64,000 bases of DNA, from contig NZ_JAHKQJ010000007.1 of NCBI RefSeq assembly GCF_018861045.1, forward strand, positions 899,511 through 963,510. The letters are read 5' to 3'. The DNA is from Octadecabacter sp. B2R22. GTDB taxonomy: Bacteria; Pseudomonadota; Alphaproteobacteria; Rhodobacterales; Rhodobacteraceae. Of the stretch, positions 55,562 through 64,000 are shown piece by piece. Under the pieces are notes generated by a model. The model did not search any database and had not been told where the DNA came from. It worked only from the letters and a program-made list of their open reading frames with translations. Made by a program: the position numbers and the translations under genes. Position 1 is the first letter of the stretch, and each line of letters begins with the position of its first letter.

Positions 55562-56473
55562 ATGACAGATAACCGCCCTACAGCAGGCAAAGCGATAGAG
55601 CTTGAACCCGGATTGACCTGCGTTCTGGCGCCCAATCCGTCGCCAATGACCTACTGGGGCACGAACACCTATCTGCTGGGCACAGACAGCCTCATCGTGA
55701 TTGACCCCGGCCCATTTGATCAATCCCACCTTGGCGCCTTGCGGGCCGCGATTGCAGATCGCCCCGTCAGCCATATTTTAGTTACGCACAGCCACCTTGA
55801 TCATTCCCCACTGGCAAAGCCACTGGCAGAGGCCACGGGCGCGCAGATTCTAGCCTTCGGGGACAGCAGCGCGGGGCGTTCTGACATTATGAATTCGCTG
55901 GCAGCCACGGGCCAGATGGCAGGTGGCGAAGGTGTTGATCACGATTTTCAGCCCGATCATATCATGGCGGATGGTGACACGGTTCAGGGCGATGGCTGGT
56001 CTCTCACGGCACACCACACGCCGGGCCATTTTGGTAATCACCTTTGTTTTATCAGTGGCGACGTGGGCTTTACCGGTGATCATTTGATGGGATGGGCGTC
56101 ATCCTTGGTGTCTCCTCCCGATGGGGATCTGACCGATTTCATGGCGTCCTGCACCACGTTGGCCCAAACCGGCATCAAACGCGCCTATTGCGGCCACGGC
56201 GCGCCGATTCCCGATGCCCAATTCCGCCTCGCCGAACTGATTGCCCATAGGAAAACCCGCGAGGCGGAAATAATCGCGGCGCTACGACCCGCCCCGGCCG
56301 ATCCAGAAACACTGACCCGAAAAATCTATTCAGATGTCGCCCCCGCCCTTTTTCCTATGGCGCAGCGCAACGTTCTGGCCCACCTAATCGACCTCACAAC
56401 ACGCAACATTGCGACCCTATTAGACGGCGAAAACCCGCAACTTTCGGCCACCACATTGTTCGCGCTAAAATAG
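55562..56473 (+). CDS. MBL-fold metallo-hydrolase
   Basis: A 303-residue protein with THSHLDHS at residues 75-82 (metal-binding HxHxDH, so zinc-dependent) and LTAHHTPGHFGNHLCFISGDVGFTGDHLMGWA later. A helical C-terminal domain (HRKTREAEIIAALRPAPADPETLTRKIY) is as in LACTB2-like endonuclease-related MBL proteins. The substrate could be RNA or a thioester; glyoxalase II is less likely. GCGATG precedes the start. Confidence 0.88.
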   Translation: MTDNRPTAGKAIELEPGLTCVLAPNPSPMTYWGTNTYLLGTDSLIVIDPGPFDQSHLGALRAAIADRPVSHILVTHSHLDHSPLAKPLAEATGAQILAFGDSSAGRSDIMNSLAATGQMAGGEGVDHDFQPDHIMADGDTVQGDGWSLTAHHTPGHFGNHLCFISGDVGFTGDHLMGWASSLVSPPDGDLTDFMASCTTLAQTGIKRAYCGHGAPIPDAQFRLAELIAHRKTREAEIIAALRPAPADPETLTRKIYSDVAPALFPMAQRNVLAHLIDLTTRNIATLLDGENPQLSATTLFALK

Positions 56474-56537
56474 ACAACAAAAAACGTCGAAACCCACTAG
56501 ACGCCCCGAATTGCTGTGGCTATACGGTGCGAGGTTT

Positions 56538-56612
56538 TCCGGCGTAGCTCAGCGGTAGAGCAGTTGACTGTTAATCAATTGGTCGTAGGTTCGATCCCTA
56601 CCGCCGGAGCCA
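56538..56612 (+). tRNA. tRNA-Asn (anticodon GTT)
   Basis: A 75-base tRNA with acceptor TCCGGCG, D-arm GCTCAGCGGTAGAGC, anticodon GTT within CTGTTAA, T-loop TTCGATC and encoded CCA. A CGTCGC-GAT-GCGACG hairpin (56641-56655) shortly downstream may end transcription. Confidence 0.97.
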
Positions 56613-56752
56613 ATATCTTCACTTAATACAGAAACTTAGACGTCGCGATGCGACGCCATGCTTGGCTTGTTCCGAGATGGCCGCGATGCAATCGTGCTGT
56701 CGTGCCTTTGTTGGCGGCAACGGCAGGAATGCGACTGGGGTTTATGATGAGG

Positions 56753-56780
56753 GAAAGCTACAGGTCCGCAGCTTCCCCCT
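56753..56780. terminator. Possible terminator after the ABC operon
   Basis: An imperfect inverted repeat (GGGAAAGCT at 56753 and AGCTTCCCCC near 56769) just after the ABC permease stop, without a clear U-tract. Confidence 0.4.
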
Positions 56781-57542
56781 TTAGCCGCCTTCGCGATCGG
56801 CCCAGCCTGCAAAGGTTTTCTCCAAGAATATCACCGCGTAATACAGCATAATTCCAAGCACAGCCAAGGCGATCAGCACGGCGAACATCAACGGATAGTC
56901 GCCATTGGTTTCGCCGGATTTGAACAACGCGCCAAGGCCGCGCCCGTGCGGGCTGACGATCTCAACAAGGTTGGTGCCGATAAAGGCCAAGGTCGCAGAC
57001 ACCTTAAGCGCGCCAAAAAATTCCGGCAGTGTTTTTGGGAGGGCAATCTTGCGAAAGATCGTAAACCGAGAGGCCCCAAGCGCACGCAAAATATCGCGGT
57101 ATTCAGGTTCCAACGTCGACAGGCCAATGCCAACCGATACAGCAATCGGGAAGAACGAAATCATGAACGCCATTAGAATGGTGTTAAAATCGTGCTGCCC
57201 AATAAAGATAAGCGAGATAACAGGCACCAGTGTCGCCTTTGGGATGGCGTTGAAGCCCACCAGCAACGGATACAGAGCGTCGCGTGCTAGCTTTGAAAAG
57301 CCAATGATCATTCCGATCAGCGTGCCGACGATGACGGCCAGAAACAGCCCCACAACCGTCCGCCAGAGTGTTTGCCACCCCATGATTAAGAACAGCTCTT
57401 TGTACTTCCAGAATGCAGGCGGTAGATCAGACGGCGATGCCATTTTGTAGTTGGGCCAGCCGTTGGCCCAGACCAGCAGCTCCCACAACCCGAGGAACGC
57501 AAGGATCGCCAGAACCGGTGTCGCGATCTTATAAAGCATCAA
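56781..57542 (-). CDS. ABC transporter permease (SsuC/TauC/ThiX-like)
   Basis: A 253-residue inner-membrane permease with the BPD_transp_1 EAA loop (YRDILRALGASRFTIFRKIALPKTLPEFFGALKVSATLAFIGTNLVEI) and about six membrane helices. Family members import nitrate, sulfonates, or the thiamine pyrimidine precursor. Start overlaps the ATPase stop (ATGA), so the operon order is receptor, ATPase, permease. Confidence 0.9.
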   Translation of the reverse strand: MMLYKIATPVLAILAFLGLWELLVWANGWPNYKMASPSDLPPAFWKYKELFLIMGWQTLWRTVVGLFLAVIVGTLIGMIIGFSKLARDALYPLLVGFNAIPKATLVPVISLIFIGQHDFNTILMAFMISFFPIAVSVGIGLSTLEPEYRDILRALGASRFTIFRKIALPKTLPEFFGALKVSATLAFIGTNLVEIVSPHGRGLGALFKSGETNGDYPLMFAVLIALAVLGIMLYYAVIFLEKTFAGWADREGG

Positions 57543-58270
57543 GCATCCCCCTCTACAGTGCGCCCTTGGGCAATTTTGATCTGGTCGCGCAGGGTATGCA
57601 GCATGTCAGCGGCTTTGGGCGTGAACAAAACGTCCAGCGTGCGATCCTCCGGAAGGTCAACGTCCATAACAAATTGCGTGCGTGCAGGACGACCGGACAA
57701 AACGATGACTTGATCGCCAAGGAAAACACTCTCGCGCAAATCATGGGTGATCAGCACAACGGTGAACGGTTCAGCCGCACGCAGGTCGCGCATGGTTTGC
57801 CACAAATCTTCGCGGGTAAATGCGTCAAGCGCCCCAAACGGTTCATCAAGGATCAGCACATCAGGTTTGTGCACAATAGAACGGCACAAAGACGCCCGTT
57901 GGCGCATACCCCCTGACAGCTCAGAGGGGCGTTTGTTTTCAAAACCCGCCAGCCCGACCATCTCAAGCAGGTCCATCGCGCGGGCGATGCGGTCTTTGGT
58001 CGGCATCTTGGGCGCTACGATTTCGAGCGGCAGGATCACGTTATCCAGAATGGTACGCCATTCCAGCAGCACCGGATTTTGAAACGCCATGCCCACAGTT
58101 TTGCGGGGGCCTGTGACGCGCTCGCCGTGCAACCAGACCTCGCCCTCGTCGGGCTTCATCAGGCCAGCGACCAATTTGGTAAGAGTGGACTTGCCGCAAC
58201 CAGAGGGGCCGACGACAGCCGCGAAGGTGCCCGCGGGAACAGCTACATCCAGACCGTCAAGCACAGGCAA
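57539..58270 (-). CDS. ABC transporter ATP-binding protein (start uncertain)
   Basis: At least 243 residues. Walker A GPSGCGKST, Q-loop MAFQNPVLLEWR, signature ELSGGMRQRASL, Walker B VLILDEPFGALDA, H-loop VLITHDLRESVFLGD. The ORF here starts at a TTG that begins within the family core: residues upstream in the same open frame (IEIKGARHAYQTASGPL) look coding, but no ATG, GTG or TTG lies between that point and the receptor gene's stop. The native start may be a rare codon, for example ATC at 58328-58330, preceded by GAAGG. Confidence 0.85.
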   Translation of the reverse strand: MPVLDGLDVAVPAGTFAAVVGPSGCGKSTLTKLVAGLMKPDEGEVWLHGERVTGPRKTVGMAFQNPVLLEWRTILDNVILPLEIVAPKMPTKDRIARAMDLLEMVGLAGFENKRPSELSGGMRQRASLCRSIVHKPDVLILDEPFGALDAFTREDLWQTMRDLRAAEPFTVVLITHDLRESVFLGDQVIVLSGRPARTQFVMDVDLPEDRTLDVLFTPKAADMLHTLRDQIKIAQGRTVEGDA

Positions 58271-58381
58271 TGGCCCGCTTGCCGTCTGATACGCATGCCG
58301 CGCACCTTTAATTTCTATGAGATTTTCGATGGGATTGCCTTCGGGGTGTGGGGGCCGCCAACACGGCGACCCCGCAAGTTT

Positions 58382-59389
58382 TTATTGCAACATCAAGCTG
58401 CCGTCTGTCGGCAGATAACTTGGGTCAAAATAAAGAGCCGCGTCAGGCGCATTTTCGAACTCATAAACCGATTTGGTCTGCTCGATTGCATTGGCCATGC
58501 GGTCCGCGTCGATACCACCCATGCCGTTCTCAATGACGTAGTCTGTCAAGACGTTTGCATCGATTGCCATCTGCAAACGCTCGGTTTCGAGTGCTGCCTC
58601 AGCGGCAGGATTGCGTTCCATCAGCGCCGCAATCGCGGCATCAGGTGAGGCAATGGCGTCTGTCCAGCCCATAGCAACCGCGCCAAGGAACGCTGTGACC
58701 GCTTCAGGGTTGGCTTCTGCAAAGTCTGTGTTGACGATGATCGCGTTGCCGTAAAGGTCCACGCCGTAATCTGCCATCAACATCACGGAGATGTCGTCTT
58801 CTTCAATGCCCAAACGCTTCAGGTTCAGCGTAGAGGAGAACGAAAAGCCCGTGATCGCAGCGACGTTGCCTTCGGCCAGCATTGGCTCACGCGTTGGGAA
58901 ACCAACAGGTTCAACAGTGATCGCGTCAACATCGATACCGGTCTCAGCGGCAAAGATCGGGAACTGTGCCCATGCGCCATCCGGGGGGGGAGCGCCAAGG
59001 ATTTTGCCCTCAAGGTCAGATGGCTCGCTCACGCCCAAAGACGGACGCCCTACAATTGCGAAAGGTGGCTTATCATAGACCATCATCACTGCCGTGACAG
59101 GCGCGCCCGGGTTCTGGTCAAGGAAGCGCATCAAGGAGTTGATGTCAGCAAAGCCAATCGGGAACGCGCCAGTCGCAACCTTTGGAATGGCATCCAGCGA
59201 ACCGGCCCCTTCGCTGATGGTCACTGTCAGGTCAGCATCTGCGAAATAACCGGCATCCAAAGCATGGAAGTAAGGTGCAGACGGCCCCTCGAATTTCCAG
59301 TCCAGTGCAAACGGGATCTCGGTTTGGGCAAACGCGGGGGTGGTAAGAACTGCGGCAAAAGCAGCAAGCAATGTTTTGTCGAATTTCAT
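58382..59389 (-). CDS. ABC transporter periplasmic binding protein (NMT1/THI5-like)
   Basis: A 335-residue receptor with a signal peptide (MKFDKTLLAAFAAVLTTPAFAQ) and the NMT1-like fold ALDWKFEGPSAPYFHALDAGYF. The family binds nitrate-, taurine-, sulfonate- or HMP-type ligands; the GPSAPYFHA pattern is common in roseobacter systems of unknown ligand. GAGGACATCT precedes the ATG. First gene of the operon. Confidence 0.88.
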   Translation of the reverse strand: MKFDKTLLAAFAAVLTTPAFAQTEIPFALDWKFEGPSAPYFHALDAGYFADADLTVTISEGAGSLDAIPKVATGAFPIGFADINSLMRFLDQNPGAPVTAVMMVYDKPPFAIVGRPSLGVSEPSDLEGKILGAPPPDGAWAQFPIFAAETGIDVDAITVEPVGFPTREPMLAEGNVAAITGFSFSSTLNLKRLGIEEDDISVMLMADYGVDLYGNAIIVNTDFAEANPEAVTAFLGAVAMGWTDAIASPDAAIAALMERNPAAEAALETERLQMAIDANVLTDYVIENGMGGIDADRMANAIEQTKSVYEFENAPDAALYFDPSYLPTDGSLMLQ

Positions 59390-59572
59390 TAGATGTCCTC
59401 AGGTTTCAGCGTAAAAGCTTCGCACCCAAGAAGGCCAAAGACGCGGTCGAGTTCCCAGACCACGCCCCCAACGCACTGCGCAAAAACCAGCACGGTGCTA
59501 AAAATTAGCCTAAATATCCAATTGTGCCTATTTCTTACGCCGCCGCTCAACTCAACCCAAGACAACACACCC

Positions 59573-60367
59573 TTAGAAGACGATTGGTGCACCATGACGA
59601 AGAATGCGATCCACCACGCTCATCGCCGCCAGCGCAGATGTGCGCGGCGTATCAGGCAGGCTGGCGCCATTGATTGTAAACTCAAAGGTCCCAAATCCGC
59701 CCTTGGCTGTAATTTCATGCCTGTTACCGTCAGCCTTTGGATCGGCGATCAAACGCACACGGGTCAAATCAAACCCCACGCCGGCCAAAGCCACAGCAGC
59801 CGCGACGTTTGCGTTTTTGGGGTAGCGCAGCGCGGCGTCACGCGCGTTGCCGTCGAAATGGATCAAGGGATCGCCCAACGCGTCAAGGTTGGCAGCGGTT
59901 TCAGCGGGTGTCCCGCGCCAGCTCGCGGGTGGTTTAATGCCGGTGTAGCGAACGGTCTCAAGCCCGCCAATCTTGGCGGCCGACAAAGCGTCCAAAGCAC
60001 CGATTGCACCAGAGGCCAAGTGCAGGCTCGTGCCGCCATCCTGTGCTGCCTGTTCCAGTGCGCGGTAGGTCTTTTCATCAGCCAAAGCGCCAAGCGACGC
60101 ACTGATCAAAGGAACCCCTTTTCGCAAGAACGCAGCACCATGCGCCTGCAACCCAAGATGACCGGCGCAATCAACCACTAAGTCGGGCAGTTTGTTTATT
60201 TCATCGGCATGGCGAACAAACGCAATCCCTTCTCCAACGGCGTCCCTTGCGGCACTTTCACGCCCCTGCCGGATCACGCAGTTGCTCACGCGCCAAGGGC
60301 TTCTTTTGAGATGCAGGGAAACGTAATGTGCCATTGCACCGTAGCCTATCAAAGCAACTGATCGCAT
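59573..60367 (-). CDS. Aspartate dehydrogenase-like NAD(P) enzyme
   Basis: A 264-residue protein. N-terminal Rossmann motif ALIGYGAMAHYV (GxGxxA), then LVVDCAGHLGLQAHG and the ASGAIGALDALSAAKIGGL block; C-terminal TPRTSALAAMSVVDRIL. These match L-aspartate dehydrogenase (NadX family), which makes iminoaspartate or oxaloacetate. The start at 60367 has AGGACCCC upstream. The gene lies 183 bases upstream of the ABC receptor on the same strand, so the importer may feed it (inference). Confidence 0.8.
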   Translation of the reverse strand: MRSVALIGYGAMAHYVSLHLKRSPWRVSNCVIRQGRESAARDAVGEGIAFVRHADEINKLPDLVVDCAGHLGLQAHGAAFLRKGVPLISASLGALADEKTYRALEQAAQDGGTSLHLASGAIGALDALSAAKIGGLETVRYTGIKPPASWRGTPAETAANLDALGDPLIHFDGNARDAALRYPKNANVAAAVALAGVGFDLTRVRLIADPKADGNRHEITAKGGFGTFEFTINGASLPDTPRTSALAAMSVVDRILRHGAPIVF

Positions 60368-60471
60368 GGGGGGTCCTGTCGTGAAGACGGCAATTATGCC
60401 AAGGCCAACGTAATGGGCCGATACTAAAGTGAAAGCGCGCAAATGGGAACCAAACCCCGAAGCGACTGTGC

Positions 60472-61539
60472 CTACGTCAATCCCTGCGGGATCGCGATCA
60501 GGTGGTTGTCCCATGACAGATCATGAGCCGCCAATTCTGTTGTGTCATGGTGGGCCTCAAACACGCGCCCTCCTCCGTTGGTCAACATCATGCCCCCTTT
60601 GGATGCCGCAATTCCGCAGACGTCATCGTTTTCCAGCGCAAGGACCAGATCGCCACTTGTGGTGTCAAAGACAGCCGCAACACCTGCACGCGGCGATGTC
60701 ACCGCAAGCCGCGTCCCATCGCCTGAAAAATCAATGCTTCCGACGTACCCCGCAAGGTCCAGCCCTGCCCCCAATTCACGCATCGCTTCTCCGCGCATGT
60801 GGGTCGCAACAAGTGGGGGCGATGTGCGGACCTCGCCTTGCCATTGCATCGCGATGCCGACCATCCCATCGGCCCGAATGCTCAGGTGGCGCACGCTGGC
60901 TTGGTGGTAGGCTGGAGTAACCTGATCCAAGCAGTGCCCATCCATATCCAAATAGCACAGGTTCGGTTGCATCGTTGGAATGTTCAGCTTTTCACGGCCC
61001 GACGCGGGGTGGGTATCAATCCCGCCATTGGCAACAACCAATGATCCGTCCGGCATCAAACGCAGATCGTGCGGGCCCACGCCATGTGACGCAATCTCGC
61101 CAATCCTGACGTAGCCACGGCGTGCGTCCCAAATCCCGATACGCCCTTCCCCAACTTCGAAATCATTTTCGGTGGTGAACAAGAGGTCCCCAGACGGATC
61201 AAACGTGCCATGACCATAGAAATGGCGTCCCTCGGGGCTATCCAACCGCGCCAGCACGTCACCGGTTTGACACTCAAGCACCAGCGCAAAGACCCCGGGC
61301 CTGCGGGCAAACGCCACGGCCTCTGGGCGGTGTGGATGGGCCGCAGCGGCATGGCCGCGGGTCGGCAACGGAATAGAAAACCGGATCCCGCCGCTCTCAT
61401 CCAAACCCGCCAACACAAAATTACCCTCAGGTGTGCGTGCAGCCGACAGGAACGACGGATTGCCTGCATCCGCCCACGTGGGAACAGGCGCAAGACCCGT
61501 TGCAATCAACCCAGCAAGAAACCCGCGCCGCGTTGCCAT
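60472..61539 (-). CDS. DUF1513 protein, Tat-exported
   Basis: A 355-residue protein with an N-terminal Tat-like signal (MATRRGFLAGLIATGLAPVPTWADA) and a seven-bladed beta-propeller pattern typical of DUF1513 (GHGTFDPSGDLLFTTENDFEVGEGRIGIWD, SHGVGPHDLRLMPDGSLVVANGGIDT, GSIDFSGDGTRLAVTSPRAGVAAVFD). It is the usual third partner of imelysin and DUF1111 di-haem genes, thought to act in periplasmic iron handling. Start overlaps the imelysin stop by one base (TGATG). Confidence 0.9.
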   Translation of the reverse strand: MATRRGFLAGLIATGLAPVPTWADAGNPSFLSAARTPEGNFVLAGLDESGGIRFSIPLPTRGHAAAAHPHRPEAVAFARRPGVFALVLECQTGDVLARLDSPEGRHFYGHGTFDPSGDLLFTTENDFEVGEGRIGIWDARRGYVRIGEIASHGVGPHDLRLMPDGSLVVANGGIDTHPASGREKLNIPTMQPNLCYLDMDGHCLDQVTPAYHQASVRHLSIRADGMVGIAMQWQGEVRTSPPLVATHMRGEAMRELGAGLDLAGYVGSIDFSGDGTRLAVTSPRAGVAAVFDTTSGDLVLALENDDVCGIAASKGGMMLTNGGGRVFEAHHDTTELAAHDLSWDNHLIAIPQGLT

Positions 61540-62507
61540 CAGTCGCCATCATCCGCGTTGAAACCTTCAATGACACCGATCTGCGGGCCGAGCTCTTCGC
61601 TCAGGTAGGTGCGAATTTCAGAAATACGGTTTTGCAGCACTTCGACCTTAAAGCGGCCCGACGTATCCGCAACGATGCTAAAATCAGCGCCGCCTTCGAT
61701 TTCGCCAACATTGTCCAAGGCCAAACGCGCCGCAGCAAACTGATCTGCGATCACGCCATCTGAGTCACCCCCCGCAAGCAGTAGCGTCATTTCTTCAAGG
61801 CTTTCTAGAACCACCGCAACATTGTCCAACGACCGCCCAGAACGCCGCATCTCTGCCAAACGTGGTCGGGGCCGCTCGAACGTGCCCATAGGAACGCCAA
61901 GCCGTTTCGTAACCGCAAAATCCAGCCCGCCTGTGATCGCACCATAAAGTTGCTGCAAGGCCTCGGTGTCATCACGGTAGGTGTCATTGCCTGTGGTGCG
62001 CAGCAGGTCGGCGTAGTGATCGATCCAGTCGGCCTCGATCGCCTGTGCGGTTGCGTTCGCATCCTTCGCCAGTCCTGCGATAAGGTCACATCGCCCGTCG
62101 ACGTCGCTGAACGCGTCATCAAACAGCAGATACTCAAGCGCATAGAACCCGCGCCCTGCTATAGACACATCCGCAATTGCAGGTGCATCATCCGACAACA
62201 GCGTCGTCAACGCGGACGGAGTTGACCCACGCGGGTCAGGCCAAAACGCAAGTGAAAACGCACGGTTGTCGACCTCAGTCGGGCCAAACCGCAAATGAGA
62301 CACGGCGATCCAGGCCTCGGTCGCTGCATCCCACTCAGCAACGACATCGCAATCTTCGGCGTTCGCGAGAGCGGCGGTCGCATCCGTAAGGGCGTGAAAC
62401 CTTGGCAGGACATGTTGGTCCAGAACGGCATCGACACGCGGATCAGCGAACACCGCAAAAGGCGTCAAAAGAGTGGTTGCAAGCAAGACAGGGAATGCGA
62501 ATTTCAT
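61539..62507 (-). CDS. Imelysin-family protein
   Basis: A 322-residue exported protein (signal MKFAFPVLLATTLLTPFAVFA) with the imelysin fold: helices around HVLPRFHALTDATAAL, FGPTEVDNRAFSLAFWPDPRG (the FGP and WPD motifs) and GFYALEYLLFDD. Related proteins (IrpA, EfeO C-terminal domain) take part in iron uptake. Directly follows the di-haem gene, with adjacent start and stop codons. Confidence 0.92.
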   Translation of the reverse strand: MKFAFPVLLATTLLTPFAVFADPRVDAVLDQHVLPRFHALTDATAALANAEDCDVVAEWDAATEAWIAVSHLRFGPTEVDNRAFSLAFWPDPRGSTPSALTTLLSDDAPAIADVSIAGRGFYALEYLLFDDAFSDVDGRCDLIAGLAKDANATAQAIEADWIDHYADLLRTTGNDTYRDDTEALQQLYGAITGGLDFAVTKRLGVPMGTFERPRPRLAEMRRSGRSLDNVAVVLESLEEMTLLLAGGDSDGVIADQFAAARLALDNVGEIEGGADFSIVADTSGRFKVEVLQNRISEIRTYLSEELGPQIGVIEGFNADDGD

Positions 62508-64000
62508 CTACAGGCTTTCCAAAAATGTGATCAAAGCGGCGCGGTCTTCGGGCGGCATTTCGACCACGCGATCCCGCGCGCCTTGGGCCTCACCACCATG
62601 CCATAACACCGCCTCTAACAAAGAGCGCGCGCGGCCGTCATGTAGAAATTGCGTGTGTCCGGAAACCTGTTCGGTCAACCCAATCCCCCAGAGCGGCGGT
62701 GTGCGCCATTCCTGCCCATTGGCGACAGCTTCTGGTCGGTTATCAGCCAACCCTTCACCCATGTCGTGCAACAACATGTCGGTATATGGCCAGATAAGTT
62801 GAAAGCTTTGGGCTGGGCGATCCGTCAGGCGTTGGGTCACATAAGACGGTCTGTGACAATCGATACAGCCCGTGGAATAAAACACCTCTTTGCCGCGTAA
62901 AACCTGCGGATCATCCACGTCGCGCCGCGCAGGCACGCCAAGGTTGCGGCTGTAGAATGTCACCAGATCAAGACCCTCTTGGTCGACCTCAAGGCCGCGG
63001 ACATCGCCGTCACCGTGGGGCGCATTCTGACAGGCGGTTTGGGCCGGCGTGCAATCGCCTGCGGCAGAAGGATGCAAGGGATTGGAAATCCCGATGTCCC
63101 CGGCAAATGCACCTGCCGACTGCGACAACACAGTCGCTTCCCCAGCTTTCAGCCCGAAACGGCCCAGCATCGGGCGATCATATTCAAGCGACCAAACGAC
63201 ATTTGGCCGCCCCGAAATACCGTTCCCATCCGCGTCATCAGGATCAGCCCACGACAGGATATCAGCCGCGCCAATCGCCTCCAAAAGGCCAAGACCAATC
63301 ATCTGTGGCGCAATACGAGGGGACAACATGGCGTCAGGGTGCAGCGGACCGTATCCAAGATCGACGGCGGCGTAAGTCGGGGACCTTAAGCTTGCCCTCT
63401 CCCCGCCGTCTAAAAAGACTTCGATCTCTTCATAAGAAATCGAAAGACGGTTTTCCGCCGCGATTCCGGCCAAAGAAAAGTCCTGTAGTTGGCCGCCGTA
63501 ATTCGGGTCAGGCGCAGTTCCGTGATACCCTTCGATGCCCGCAATGGCAGCCGCATCATCGGGGATCGAAATCCGCAAAAACATTGAAATTGAATTGTCG
63601 TCATCGCCCTCGGGCACGTGCCCTCGCCCGTCTTTGATATGACACCGCTGGCAGGACCGCGCATTGAACAACGGCCCCAAACCATCCGAAGCAAGCGTTG
63701 AGGATGGCGAAGACACCCAGATCTTGCGAAACAGCCCGTTGCCCACCCGAAACGACAACTCGCCATCAAAGGACAGGTTTTCCGACGGTTGGCTGAAAGC
63801 ATTGGAATCGGGCACCACACGGACTGTTGCAGCACCAGCTGACAAATCCTCAAATCGCTGCGGAACGCTGAAATCATCCGGGAGCGCCAAGACATTCTCA
63901 ATGCGCGTTAGTTCCGCCGGCGTTCGGGCAACAACATTAAGATGAAAATCTTGCGAGATCGATGCGTAAAGGTCCGCTTCGGCCAAAGCAAAAGGTGCCG
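62508..64000 (-). CDS. DUF1111 di-haem oxidoreductase, 5' end cut by window
   Basis: The frame is open to the window edge, so the signal peptide and start are missing (APFALAEADLYAS at the edge looks like a cleavage site). Two c-type haem motifs: ARSCQRCHIKDGRG and STGCIDCHRPSYV, and the linking block (GRFGLKAGEATVLSQSAGAFAGDIGISNPLHPS) typical of the thiol oxidoreductase-like DUF1111 family, which resembles di-haem peroxidases. It needs the Ccm pathway; ccdA is at 31956. It is the first known member of the DUF1111, imelysin, DUF1513 operon visible here. Confidence 0.92.
   Translation of the reverse strand, partial: APFALAEADLYASISQDFHLNVVARTPAELTRIENVLALPDDFSVPQRFEDLSAGAATVRVVPDSNAFSQPSENLSFDGELSFRVGNGLFRKIWVSSPSSTLASDGLGPLFNARSCQRCHIKDGRGHVPEGDDDNSISMFLRISIPDDAAAIAGIEGYHGTAPDPNYGGQLQDFSLAGIAAENRLSISYEEIEVFLDGGERASLRSPTYAAVDLGYGPLHPDAMLSPRIAPQMIGLGLLEAIGAADILSWADPDDADGNGISGRPNVVWSLEYDRPMLGRFGLKAGEATVLSQSAGAFAGDIGISNPLHPSAAGDCTPAQTACQNAPHGDGDVRGLEVDQEGLDLVTFYSRNLGVPARRDVDDPQVLRGKEVFYSTGCIDCHRPSYVTQRLTDRPAQSFQLIWPYTDMLLHDMGEGLADNRPEAVANGQEWRTPPLWGIGLTEQVSGHTQFLHDGRARSLLEAVLWHGGEAQGARDRVVEMPPEDRAALITFLESL

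Noticed and set aside
59389-59595. A 68-codon frame upstream of the ABC receptor gene
   Set aside because: It ends inside the receptor's ribosome-site region, has a weak start and lies where the promoter is expected.

Overview
The window looks like a chromosomal segment of a marine alphaproteobacterium of the Rhodobacteraceae (Roseobacter group). The support is: split methionine-synthase-type genes with a DUF1638 protein, the F1-ATPase zeta inhibitor (DUF1476), an alphaproteobacterial SspB, enlarged TRAP permeases with DctB/DctD regulators, a VPLPA-CTERM protein, a Hint-domain protein, purS-purQ, a tandem glycine riboswitch before a dadA-like gene, and CtrA- and SOS-type sites of alphaproteobacterial form. 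Genus assignment is not possible by eye. I saw no insertion sequence, prophage, CRISPR array or replication origin; most of the window is core chromosome with short accessory patches.

Layout. 1-10 kb: a cut tRNA-Asp, a Tat-exported polysaccharide deacetylase, tRNA-Val, a phosphoglycerate-mutase-family enzyme, the glycine riboswitch and dadA, an HU-like protein with a basic tail, lon behind a heat-shock-like promoter, a methyltransferase, and tgt coupled to an exported protein. 10-15 kb: a VPLPA-CTERM protein, sufT, a SatD/DUF3307 pair with its own operator array, an A-type Fe-S carrier, a TfoX-like protein, an oxygenase and tpiA. 15-22 kb: TRAP transporter (dctM, dctQ, dctP) followed by its response regulator and kinase. 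22-28 kb: a P450, a rhodanese-ChrB/ChrA pair, sspB, fumC and two small genes.

28-36 kb: a second P450 overlapping an alpha/beta hydrolase, an ankyrin protein, ccdA, a TusA-like protein and rne. 36-42 kb: a HAD phosphatase, a second DctB/DctD-type pair, and purQ-purS-purC. 42-50 kb: the zeta inhibitor, an MprF-like protein, a homocysteine methyltransferase, an SOS-box radical SAM gene, a corrinoid protein, a GST, DUF1638, sufE, a lipoprotein and rnd. 50-56 kb: a Hint protein, purN-purM, a CAT-anticodon tRNA followed by a structured tandem repeat, an orphan sensor kinase and an MBL hydrolase. 56-64 kb: tRNA-Asn, an ABC importer, an aspartate-dehydrogenase-like enzyme, and the DUF1513/imelysin/di-haem cluster running off the right edge.

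Points most worth a second look: (1) both NtrC/DctD-type regulators lack the GAFTGA loop, and one also lacks the Walker A lysine; (2) the SatD-like gene has a TATAAT box placed so that its transcript should be leaderless, with two 29-bp operator-like repeats over the -35; (3) a perfect alphaproteobacterial SOS box lies in the promoter of a PA0069-type radical SAM gene; (4) an 85%-identical 66-bp element occurs upstream of both lon and a methyltransferase gene; (5) a structured 66-bp repeat follows a tRNA gene; (6) the ABC ATPase has no ordinary start codon where its family N-terminus should begin.
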